The position numbers and the translations under genes were made by a program. The notes beneath the pieces are model-generated. The model did not search any database. It worked only from the letters and a program-made list of their open reading frames with translations, and was not told where the DNA came from. From contig NZ_DATESC010000013.1 of NCBI RefSeq assembly GCF_035271045.1, forward strand, positions 1-57,604: DNA of 57,604 nt. Direction: 5' to 3'. Shown in pieces: positions 20,048-27,224 of this stretch; position 1 is the stretch's first letter, and each line of letters opens with the position of its first letter. Origin of the DNA: Marinospirillum sp035271045. Lineage in GTDB: Bacteria > Pseudomonadota > Gammaproteobacteria > Pseudomonadales > Halomonadaceae.

Positions 20048-20623
20048 CTATTTTTTAGCAGTCATAGATGCAGCTTGGTAATAATCCATAGCCCATCGCA
20101 CAGCAATGCGTTTATCCGCTTTGCGTGGCATTAAAGCGTAGTATTCACTAAACCATTGCTGAATATCGTTTGCTAAAACAGTAACAGAAACATCACCCTT
20201 AATTTGCTGCAAAATACGGCGTAAACGGCGTAAGAAGTCTTCAGGTGTTTTAGCACCCTGCAACTGTGCAAACCGCAGTTCACTCACAATGGATTTACTG
20301 CCATCGCCTTTACTGCCTGCTGCTGCTGCTAGTTTATTTTTAGAGTTGCTTTTTACATGCACTAACGCTGCTGCAATGGTTGCCCAGCATTCAAGATCAC
20401 TGGGTTTAGCGAATTCAGTTAACGATTCAGGCAAGGCAAACCAAAGCGTCCTAAAACCTTCGCTTAACATTGCTGCATCAATACTTTCACAACGTTTAAG
20501 CTGGGCTTTTTGTGCTGTAGAAGCAGGAAAGTTATTATTTTCTTTCAGCTCAGCAGGCGACAAAAACATACTTTGCCACCAGCGCAATACCAGCAGTTCA
20601 GTCTCGTTATCCTTAGTTTTCAT
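20048..20623 (-). CDS. cse2: Cse2 (CasB), Cascade small subunit
   Basis: All-helical small subunit that stabilises the R-loop; two copies line the Cascade belly. Length 191 aa. Seen motifs are RWWQSMFLSPAEL at the N terminus and the basic helix FLRRLRRILQQIKG, typical of Cse2. Its ATG overlaps the cse1 stop (TAATG). The family is divergent, so position between cse1 and cas7e supports the call as much as sequence. Confidence 0.92.
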   Translation of the reverse strand: MKTKDNETELLVLRWWQSMFLSPAELKENNNFPASTAQKAQLKRCESIDAAMLSEGFRTLWFALPESLTEFAKPSDLECWATIAAALVHVKSNSKNKLAAAAGSKGDGSKSIVSELRFAQLQGAKTPEDFLRRLRRILQQIKGDVSVTVLANDIQQWFSEYYALMPRKADKRIAVRWAMDYYQAASMTAKK

Positions 20624-22230
20624 TAAGCGACCTCCTTTTTAATGGTGGAAATTTTATGATTAGAAATAAATGCCTTAATGTCTTTGCCACCAAACAACCA
20701 CCCCATTAAAGCGCGACGTGCATGAATACGTTTTGCCATAGAGCGTTGATCGCCCAAACCAGCCGATAAAGCATATTGATCAAATAAATTAATGCAGGTA
20801 TTTCTTAGCGCGTTAAGCCACGGGTTTGCAAACTCGGCATCCAGTATTTCTCTAGCATTTGGCTGTTGATTAATTAGTTGCTGCACAGCGGTATAAAAAG
20901 CAGCTTCACTGCGTTGCCAAAACTCTAAATCAATAAAAGATGTATCACCTTTGGCATCACTAGGCTTTTCGAACCAAGCTGCTTTAATTTGAGTACGACA
21001 ATGCCATAAAGCATTTGATGCTAAGCTTTGCAGAACTTTAATGGGGCGTAATACATTAGCTTGCTGTGCAGCAGGGATCGCAAATAAAGGCATAGAAACA
21101 GAATACCAGCCACGTGCTTTCATATTATCCATATCAAAACCAAATACCCAAAGCCGTGGCAGTTCTCCAAGCAAGCTTTCAAAACCATTAACTACTTGAT
21201 AAAAATGTTCGATCACTAACGCGCAATTTTGCCCTTCAGAATTATCCGTTAAAGTTAACGCATCCCATATTTTATAAGTTAAACCACCAGGCTGCCCTTT
21301 AGCAGATAAGTTATCCTCTTCAGGTTTTTTAGGATCATGCTTATAAGGCGTAAGTGGGTGGCGCCAGCTACCCGAATAGTTACCACCGTAATTTTGAGTG
21401 CGATATTCAATGACTGTTTGCTCGGCTAATAGGCCACTTATTTGGCAAGTGTCAGCAGTTTCATTAACCATTAAACGCATACGCCGTGGCATCGCCCAAA
21501 ACATATGCAACGGGTGTACGTCTGATGCGTAAATCTCGGTACCTTTTTTATTACTTAACTTAGTGGGCGCTAACCAAGGAAAAACAGTTGCACTGTGTAA
21601 GTCAGGTTGGTCATAACTCCACACGTCTAAGTTAATTACGTTAAACCACAACTTTTGCCATAAGGTTGCATCTTCTGCTGTTGGCAAAATCAAAGTAGTT
21701 AACGGGCCACCGCCCCGCAAACCTACACGGTGTCCAACGCCACCTGCGGGTGCATTAATTTGCAAAGTAAATAAAGCTAAAACTGCCATTTCTAACGACA
21801 TAACACTGCCAATGCCGCGCTTAATAAAGTGATCAGTATTCAGTTTCAGACCATTAGCACCAGGAGCCTCAATCAGTAAACCGGCTACCGTTGTTGGTTT
21901 AGATTCCGCTAACGGATCTAAATCCTGCATAAACAAAGCGCCATCACCTGTCACATTAAAAGCATGAGCAGCTTCATCAAAAGCCGCTTGCAACTCTGCT
22001 TTGCTAGGCGCTTCTTCATAAAGATCATGCCAGTCAGCTCTATCTTCAGGTGCTAACACAGTTTGCAATACACCAATGGCAAGCTGATAAGCAGCGCCCT
22101 GAAAATCTGCTCTTGGTAGTGCAAAATCAACCACTTCAGCATTGGCAATCGCCGATAAAGGCAACACCTTTTCTGTACCATCACGTAATAAAAATGGAAA
22201 GAATGGATCTTTCAACAGGTTTTTACTCAT
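20623..22230 (-). CDS. cse1: Cse1 (CasA/Cas8e), Cascade large subunit
   Basis: Large subunit that recognises the PAM on target DNA and recruits Cas3. The 535-aa protein begins MSKNLLKDPFFPFLLRDG; Cse1 features include the GGVGHRVGLRGGGPLTTL segment (near residues 165-185) and a C-terminal four-helix bundle. ATG start with GAGGTG about 6 nt upstream. It heads the Cascade operon cse1-cse2-cas7e-cas5e-cas6e-cas1-cas2, whose genes overlap or lie close together. Upstream lies a 308-bp gap holding the probable operon promoter and the crRNA-like RNA gene predicted to control it. Confidence 0.96.
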   Translation of the reverse strand: MSKNLLKDPFFPFLLRDGTEKVLPLSAIANAEVVDFALPRADFQGAAYQLAIGVLQTVLAPEDRADWHDLYEEAPSKAELQAAFDEAAHAFNVTGDGALFMQDLDPLAESKPTTVAGLLIEAPGANGLKLNTDHFIKRGIGSVMSLEMAVLALFTLQINAPAGGVGHRVGLRGGGPLTTLILPTAEDATLWQKLWFNVINLDVWSYDQPDLHSATVFPWLAPTKLSNKKGTEIYASDVHPLHMFWAMPRRMRLMVNETADTCQISGLLAEQTVIEYRTQNYGGNYSGSWRHPLTPYKHDPKKPEEDNLSAKGQPGGLTYKIWDALTLTDNSEGQNCALVIEHFYQVVNGFESLLGELPRLWVFGFDMDNMKARGWYSVSMPLFAIPAAQQANVLRPIKVLQSLASNALWHCRTQIKAAWFEKPSDAKGDTSFIDLEFWQRSEAAFYTAVQQLINQQPNAREILDAEFANPWLNALRNTCINLFDQYALSAGLGDQRSMAKRIHARRALMGWLFGGKDIKAFISNHKISTIKKEVA

Positions 22231-22316
22231 TTAATTCACCTCAAATTTTCAGAATGCAGCCACACAAAAGCACCCAACTGCAAAAAGAATACGAGCTTTA
22301 AAAGCGTAAGTAAACA

Positions 22317-22346
22317 ATTATTAAGTTAGGAAGAGAATCTTCTTAA
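22317..22346 (-). promoter_or_regulatory. Probable cse1 (Cascade operon) promoter
   Basis: On the minus strand an AATAAT -10-like box (complement of 22317-22322, 5 of 6 to consensus) has TTAAGA (complement of 22341-22346, 4 of 6) 18 bp upstream, or TAAGAA at 17 bp. Transcription would begin about 80 nt before the cse1 start codon. This is the best pair I can find between the cse1 ATG and the divergent promoter at 22406-22414, but another candidate -10, TATAAA near 22372-22377, cannot be excluded. The self-match at 22323-22357 covers the -35 box and the spacer region. Confidence 0.5.
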
Positions 22347-22357
22347 AAATAAAGAAA
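22323..22357 (+). promoter_or_regulatory. Self-protospacer with AAG PAM in the cas promoter region
   Basis: AAG at 22323-22325 precedes TTAGGAAGAGAATCTTCT (22326-22343). The spacer of the crRNA-like RNA at 22421-22513 begins TTAGGTAGAGATTCTTCT. All 18 positions agree except 6 and 12; in 19-32 only 5 of 14 agree. In type I-E Cascade positions 6, 12, 18, 24 and 30 are flipped out and do not pair, so the effective seed match is complete through position 18. The site overlaps the candidate cse1 -35 box. Binding without full R-loop formation would favour repression over Cas3 cleavage. Functional role inferred. Confidence 0.75.
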
Positions 22358-22405
22358 GAATTTTTTAGTCATTTATAGCCATTTCCTTACCTGACTTGCA
22401 GCGGG

Positions 22406-22414
22406 TGATATAAT
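22406..22414 (+). promoter_or_regulatory. Extended -10 promoter of the crRNA-like RNA
   Basis: TGATATAAT is a perfect TGnTATAAT extended -10 element on the plus strand. The -35 position holds only a poor match (TTACCT, 16 bp away), which is usual for extended -10 promoters. Transcription should start near G22421, so the RNA would begin almost exactly at its first repeat-like hairpin without a leader. Confidence 0.75.
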
Positions 22415-22420
22415 CAGCAC

Positions 22421-22513
22421 GTTCTCCAGATAAGACTGGAGATGAACCGTTAGGTAGAGATTCTTCTCCACCCAAAATGTAACGTTCCCCGCTTTAGCGG
22501 GGTTTTACTTTTC
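22421..22513 (+). ncRNA. crRNA-like regulatory RNA (CreA/CreR-like), predicted guide to the cas promoter
   Basis: A mini-CRISPR unit pointing away from cse1. Repeat-like unit 1 (22419-22449) has GTT, stem CTCCAG/CTGGAG, loop ATAAGA and the 3' handle ATGAACCG (6 of 8 to the array handle CTAAACCG). The spacer (22450-22481) is exactly 32 nt, the length used by the array. Repeat-like unit 2 (22482-22510, exactly 29 nt) has GTT, stem CCCCGC/GCGGGG and loop TTTA, sharing GTTCCCCG and CGGGG at equivalent positions with the array repeat. Both hairpins keep the 6-bp Cas6e stem. The spacer start matches the cas promoter region (see 22323-22357). CreA/CreR-type RNAs are known crRNA look-alikes that use partial complementarity to steer a Cas effector to a promoter; assignment here is inference from structure and match. 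No toxin-like ORF was recognised beside it, which favours direct cas autoregulation. Confidence 0.8.
22487..22511 (+). terminator. Intrinsic terminator formed by repeat-like unit 2
   Basis: The 6-bp stem CCCCGC/GCGGGG with a TTTA loop is followed by TTTTACTTTT. It ends the crRNA-like RNA and is also its second repeat-like hairpin. On the minus strand the hairpin has no following T-run, so it should not stop transcription coming from cas3. Confidence 0.8.
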
Positions 22514-22538
22514 AAAAAACTACTTCTCAAAGAATTTG

Positions 22539-25286
22539 TTACTCAGAAAACCCCACCACTGCATCGTAAGTAAAAGTAGGGTCTGTTTCAGGAAGCCAAA
22601 CTTTTAAGTACTTCAAGTGCTTATGCTGCTTTTGTAGTTGCTCTAAAGCGTGCTCAAGGTGCGCCGGAATTTTTGCCAACTTATCTGCGTATTTATTTTT
22701 AGACAGTTTGACCGTGCTAAGTGGCAATCCAAAACGCACATCATCTACCCAAAAAGCTAACCCATTAGCTTCTGTTTGCTTCAGTAGAACCACTTCTACG
22801 GTTTCAATTTCGCTGTAACGGGTACTAATATCTGAATTATCCTCATACCAACCATCCGCACTTTTTGCGCTGTAGCCGTGGCGCTGCCACTTGATAACAC
22901 TGGACTTTGCCTTAGCTGCTTTATTGAGCTGCTCACCAAGAAGCTGGTGTTCTTTATGTTTTAAAGTGTCAGGAATTTGCTCATAGGAACTATCACTGTA
23001 AACAGATTCTATTAACTGGCGTGCTTCTTCTGGCATACGAATTGCGCCCAATTTCATCAATTCGCGTTGACCAAGCCACAAACGCCCTGGTGAACGGTAG
23101 ATATATTCAGTATGTTGAAAACCTTTACTTAACCAATCTGACGCTGGGTTAGCATCCCATTCTGGCGCGTGTACAAATAACACTGGAGCAAGTCTTGTAT
23201 CTTTTATATTGCGCTCATAAGCTTTGCTGCTATTACGCGTATGGCGATGCAAACGTCCAGCACGTTGTATCAAATCATCTATTGGGCAAATATCTGAAAT
23301 CATTAAGTCAGCATCGGCATCAAGACTTTCTTGAAACACTTGCGTGGCAATTAAAACTTTACCTCTGCGCTCAAGCTCACCGCTTTTTTTTCCAAAGATA
23401 GCTAACACCCGCGCTTCAATTTCCTTCCTATCTTGCAAAACAAAGCGGCTATGAAATAGCAAACAGTCTTTAGGATTATCCATGCGTTCGCTAAGCAGTT
23501 GGTAAGCATCCAGTGCATCGTTAACGGTGTTGCGAACCCAAACCACACATTCACCTTTAGCCACCGCATTAAGCACTGTTTCAATAACAGTTTCTAAATC
23601 ATTAATTAGTTTTACTACTACTTCCCTACTAACATCGGCGCGGCTTTCTAATGAATATTCTTGTAAGGGCTGCTCTTGGCTAAGTGCCACTTGAGTAGCT
23701 AAAGGAAAAGCTTCTTGCTGCAACGCTTGCTTAGGTAAACCACCCGCTGTCAGCCAAATATCAACTAAGCGTTGGCGCTGTTTTTTGGCTAGCGTAGCGG
23801 TTAATAAAATAGCTGAACCACCCTGATGAAAATGTAAAGCTAGTAAGCTTTCAAGTAGCTCAAACATAAATTCATCTGCAGCATGAACCTCATCAAATAT
23901 CAGCACTTTGCGGTTCAAACCCAATAGACGTAACGATTGGTGGCGGCGTGGCAAAACAGCCAGCAAAGCTTGGTCGATGGTTCCTACCCCGACTGGGGCA
24001 AGTAAAGCTTTTTTTCTTGAATCAGCTAACCAATGATTACATTGAGCCGTTGCTGTTTGATCGGCTTGGTTATAATCGCTATCTGTTATGCCTGTTGCTA
24101 GCACAGCTTCACGAAATAAATCACTCATTTCTCGCGCACCGTGCGCTAAAACAATGCTTGGTTTCTTGCCTTCATTACCGCTAAGCATTTGCTGATAATG
24201 TTTGGCTACACGGCTAAACATGGCGTTAGAAGTAGCCATAGTGGGTAAACCAAAATAAAAACCTTCTGCAGCACCTGCTGCCATTAAACGATGTGTTAAG
24301 GCTAATGCGGCTTCTGTTTTACCTGCACCAGTCACATCTTCAAGAATAAATAATTGCGAGGTTTTGTCGACGACAACTGTTTCAGCCCAATCCTGTAGCG
24401 GTGTTGGCGAAAAACCATAATACTTTTGAATAGATGAAAATGGCTGCACATTGAGTGGTTGCCAAAGATCGGTAGCTTCTAATGCACGTTGCGCTGCTGC
24501 TTGAGCCATAGACCAGTATTCAGATAGGGGGATTTTTTCTGTTTGATAGTGAAAGAAGTTACTGTCCGAACCTATCCAATCAGTGACGACTGCAATACCA
24601 GCTAAGTGCCAACTAACTTGTTTTAGTCTTTTCTGCCAATCTTTTGAAGCTAGCTTTTCTAAAGCTATTTGAGGATTAAAAATAGGCAGGATATCTTTTA
24701 CAAATGCTATAACAGCCTGCTCATTATGCTCTTCAACAAATGCTTTAATAGCATTAGGATCATTTTTATTAATCGGCTGTCCGTGATGCCCTAAAACGCA
24801 GTCTGCTAAGATCATCAGCGTGTCTTGCACACGCATTAAACCTCGACTATCAACGTCTTCACCTTGAGTTAAGACCATTAAAACTTCGTCTTGAATAATC
24901 GTCCAAAAATACAGCCCCATACGGTCATGCCGAAAATTTTTTCCATCATAATCAGCGCAATCAACAGGGTTATAAAGGTCATCAGTATTAGATAAATAGA
25001 GTTTTTGAAAAGATGAGGAGAATTTACCTAAATCATGCAGCGCCAGCATAAAACAAAACAGGTTTGTCAGCTGCTCTTCGGTTAATTCTAAAAAGTGTGC
25101 TAAATCACGGGTTAAAGCTTGATTAGCAGAGAAAACCGCTTTACCAACAGCAGCAACATCTAAACAGTGATAAGGCAAAAGGTGGTAGGGTAGAAGGGAA
25201 TAATGCGTGCCGATTTGATTGGGTTTATGTTGCGCTTTACCCCAGTATTTAAAATAATTTTTGCTGGCGGTTTGTTCGTTTAGCAT
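22539..25286 (-). CDS. cas3: Cas3, HD nuclease-helicase
   Basis: Effector nuclease-helicase recruited by Cascade to degrade target DNA. The HD nuclease domain occupies about residues 20-270, with the metal-binding motifs YHCLDVAAVGKAV, ALHDLGKFSSSF and VLGHHGQPI. The helicase follows, with Walker A GAGKTEAAL, motif II DEVH in IFDEVHAADEF, motif III LLTATL and motif VI QRAGRLHRH. All catalytic residues appear intact at 915 aa. ATG start with a perfect AAGGAGG (complement of 25291-25297). It is separated from cse1 by 308 bp, as in E. coli, so it probably has its own promoter. Transcription running past its end would cross the crRNA-like gene in antisense. Confidence 0.97.
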   Translation of the reverse strand: MLNEQTASKNYFKYWGKAQHKPNQIGTHYSLLPYHLLPYHCLDVAAVGKAVFSANQALTRDLAHFLELTEEQLTNLFCFMLALHDLGKFSSSFQKLYLSNTDDLYNPVDCADYDGKNFRHDRMGLYFWTIIQDEVLMVLTQGEDVDSRGLMRVQDTLMILADCVLGHHGQPINKNDPNAIKAFVEEHNEQAVIAFVKDILPIFNPQIALEKLASKDWQKRLKQVSWHLAGIAVVTDWIGSDSNFFHYQTEKIPLSEYWSMAQAAAQRALEATDLWQPLNVQPFSSIQKYYGFSPTPLQDWAETVVVDKTSQLFILEDVTGAGKTEAALALTHRLMAAGAAEGFYFGLPTMATSNAMFSRVAKHYQQMLSGNEGKKPSIVLAHGAREMSDLFREAVLATGITDSDYNQADQTATAQCNHWLADSRKKALLAPVGVGTIDQALLAVLPRRHQSLRLLGLNRKVLIFDEVHAADEFMFELLESLLALHFHQGGSAILLTATLAKKQRQRLVDIWLTAGGLPKQALQQEAFPLATQVALSQEQPLQEYSLESRADVSREVVVKLINDLETVIETVLNAVAKGECVVWVRNTVNDALDAYQLLSERMDNPKDCLLFHSRFVLQDRKEIEARVLAIFGKKSGELERRGKVLIATQVFQESLDADADLMISDICPIDDLIQRAGRLHRHTRNSSKAYERNIKDTRLAPVLFVHAPEWDANPASDWLSKGFQHTEYIYRSPGRLWLGQRELMKLGAIRMPEEARQLIESVYSDSSYEQIPDTLKHKEHQLLGEQLNKAAKAKSSVIKWQRHGYSAKSADGWYEDNSDISTRYSEIETVEVVLLKQTEANGLAFWVDDVRFGLPLSTVKLSKNKYADKLAKIPAHLEHALEQLQKQHKHLKYLKVWLPETDPTFTYDAVVGFSE

Positions 25287-25419
25287 TAATCCTCCTTAAC
25301 CATAACTTTATCCATGACTGTCCTGTATAGCTAATTTACATAGACTTATCAAGGTAAAAAAATGGCGATCAATAACACGTCCTTGTGTATTAATCTAAGT
25401 GTTTAATAGCTAAATCAAA

Positions 25420-25515
25420 TCAAAAACTATAATTAATACCTAGCATTAGGTTGCGCCCAGTCGCCCAACCCTTACCTCGGTTAAACGCTGAACAGCCGTT
25501 AAAGTGTAACCAACA
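25420..25515 (-). pseudogene. Relic: C-terminal end of a TonB-dependent receptor
   Basis: The minus strand reads 31 codons ending GWATGRNLMLGINYSF and a stop. This is the typical last beta-strand of a TonB-dependent outer membrane receptor (consensus GR-x-hydrophobic-LG-x-x-Y-x-F with terminal Phe). It opens after a stop codon, has no start, ribosome binding site or barrel upstream, and sits directly behind the terminator of the neighbouring outer membrane protein gene. I read it as the leftover of a gene whose body was deleted, perhaps when the CRISPR-cas block arrived or was rearranged. Short length makes the call tentative. Confidence 0.55.
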
Positions 25516-25542
25516 TTAAAAAAGCACCCAAAAAAGGGTGCT
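25516..25542 (-). terminator. Intrinsic terminator of the 25570-27201 gene
   Basis: On the minus strand a 7-bp stem AGCACCC/GGGTGCT with a six-T loop is followed by TTTTTT. It lies about 30 nt beyond the stop codon of the outer membrane protein gene and insulates the cas region from it. Confidence 0.88.
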
Positions 25543-25569
25543 CTAATTTTTAAATCACAAAATACTAAC

Positions 25570-27201
25570 TTAGAATTTTTCTTCAAAGCCAAGGCTGATT
25601 GCTGCGTAGCGGGGTATTTCGTCTCCATCAAAAGAGGATTTGTTGGTGGCTACGGCTAAATCGAGGTGCATGATACCAAAAAAAGTTGCACCTGCGTGGA
25701 TTTTGCTGAGTTCTGAGCCTTTCATATTTTTGCTGTAGCCTGCTCTTAGGCCTGGAATCCAGGCGGTTTTTGGGTAGTAGCCGGCTGATAGGTGTAGGTT
25801 TTGGAATTCATCACCCACAAAGTTGGTGGCTGTGCCTAGGGTGTAAGCGCCTTGAATCATCCAGTTGCGGTTATCTGTGTAATAAGCGCCTTCTATTACA
25901 GCATGGCGGGTTAGGGTTACTGAATCGGCTACTTTGGTTTTGCCTGCTGCTTCTAACCCTTGCAGAGCTGTTAGTGTACCATCGGTTTTACTTAGGTAGG
26001 TATTTAGGTCCGGGTAATCAAAGCTAGGCTCGTTAAGGTTGTAGAAGGTAATACCTGCTTGGTAGTTATCACTGTGCCATAGGAAGCCTAAGTCTAGACC
26101 TACACCTGTTGTGGTTGTTGTATTATCTAAGAAATCTTCGGTAAGCTTGTCACTTGTATCACTGTCTTCATTGTTATCATTAGCTTCTGCTTGCAGTGAA
26201 ACAAAGTTACGCCCCGCTTCTACATTGTAGATATTTAAACGCACACCTGCTTCTAACTGACCGTGTTTATCATTTAGCTCTAACCAGTTGGTTAGGTTAG
26301 TGCCATAACCAAAGCCTAAGTGCGTAACAACTGCAGCTTTAATGTCTAGGCCTGAGTCAGTAGTAATAGTCGATTCTGTTTTATTAGTGTCTATAGAGTT
26401 AAGCTTTGTTGGGTTCTTTTGTAGGTCTTCAATTACTGTTTTATTTTGTTCAGTCAAAATGCCACTAGCTAGTAGCTTTGCCTTTATGGCTGCAATTTTG
26501 TTTGCTGTTGTATCGCTACCATCTACAATCGTTTCAATATCTTTATATGCACCTGCTGCCTTGACTAAATCGATGTCTAATGAGCCTAGGTCTTGATTAT
26601 TATTCGTTTTAAAAGTTGTTTTAACTCCTAAAGGACCGCTCAGGAAAGCACCTTTCATTTGCATACTGGCAGCAGCATTAATACTAAAAGTACCACGTGC
26701 TGAATTGCTACGAATTAAGAAGGGTGTTAGTGGTACTTGCAGTTGCCCACCTGCTCTTAATTGCCCGCCTTTTTCTAGGTCGGCAATAATTTCTGTGTTG
26801 GCGCGGTTAGCTATGGCTTCGTAATAAGCAGCTTCATTATTCCCTAAATCACCATAGCGACTTTTTAGGTAATTTATGTCTTGAGCAGTAAAATTATCCA
26901 CTGCATCCATATCATCTACTAATCCATCAACTTTTTTGTCTAGGTCGTCAGACTCGCCTATTTCTACATAACCACCTAAATTACTTAAATAACCAAAACG
27001 GAACTTGTCGGTTTTATTAACTAATAGGTTGTTGCCGGCTGGGTTGAAGCTGCTGGAATGTACGCTGCCTTCATTTATTACGCCACCAATAGTGCTGGCA
27101 TAACCTGCAGCGTTGAGTGATTGGTTTGCTGTAGCAGTTAAGGGTAGCGCTATTGCTGCTACCGCTAGGGCAAGGCGACTGGGTTTGAGTAGATTTTTCA
27201 T
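25570..27201 (-). CDS. Outer membrane beta-barrel protein, TraF_2-like
   Basis: Predicted outer membrane protein of 543 aa with a clear signal peptide (MKNLLKPSRLALAVAAIALP, cleavage near TATA-NQ). It has an early SFNPAGNNLLVNKTDKFRFG segment, a charged middle (DDLDKKVDGLVDDMDA), and a C-terminal barrel ending with Phe (AAISLGFEEKF). The pattern, including WIPGLRAGYSKNMKGSELS near the end, resembles the PF13729 family, often labelled conjugal transfer TraF. That label is probably misleading here, as no transfer genes are nearby. A FadL-like porin is the alternative. ATG start with GAGGA upstream. Followed by its own terminator. Substrate unknown. Confidence 0.65.
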   Translation of the reverse strand: MKNLLKPSRLALAVAAIALPLTATANQSLNAAGYASTIGGVINEGSVHSSSFNPAGNNLLVNKTDKFRFGYLSNLGGYVEIGESDDLDKKVDGLVDDMDAVDNFTAQDINYLKSRYGDLGNNEAAYYEAIANRANTEIIADLEKGGQLRAGGQLQVPLTPFLIRSNSARGTFSINAAASMQMKGAFLSGPLGVKTTFKTNNNQDLGSLDIDLVKAAGAYKDIETIVDGSDTTANKIAAIKAKLLASGILTEQNKTVIEDLQKNPTKLNSIDTNKTESTITTDSGLDIKAAVVTHLGFGYGTNLTNWLELNDKHGQLEAGVRLNIYNVEAGRNFVSLQAEANDNNEDSDTSDKLTEDFLDNTTTTTGVGLDLGFLWHSDNYQAGITFYNLNEPSFDYPDLNTYLSKTDGTLTALQGLEAAGKTKVADSVTLTRHAVIEGAYYTDNRNWMIQGAYTLGTATNFVGDEFQNLHLSAGYYPKTAWIPGLRAGYSKNMKGSELSKIHAGATFFGIMHLDLAVATNKSSFDGDEIPRYAAISLGFEEKF

Positions 27202-27224
27202 AGTATTTCCTCGGCGGTAGCCTG

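Noticed and set aside
22231..22420. A CreT-like toxin gene next to the guide RNA
   Set aside because: No convincing short open frame with a ribosome binding site was found and the guide match lies on the cas promoter itself, so direct cas control is the simpler reading.
22482..22511. Reading this hairpin as nothing but a common GC-rich terminator
   Set aside because: CCCCGC-TTTA-GCGGGG-TTTT terminators are indeed common, so alone it would mean little. It was kept as repeat-like only because a second hairpin with a CRISPR-type handle lies exactly 32 nt upstream and the spacer has a PAM-adjacent match.
25446..25631. Open frame overlapping the outer membrane protein gene and the receptor relic
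   Set aside because: It is a shifted frame of 25570-27201 continuing through its terminator; the receptor-like residues lie in another frame.
25570..27201. Conjugation protein TraF
   Set aside because: The resemblance is to an outer membrane barrel family that carries this name; no conjugation genes are nearby.
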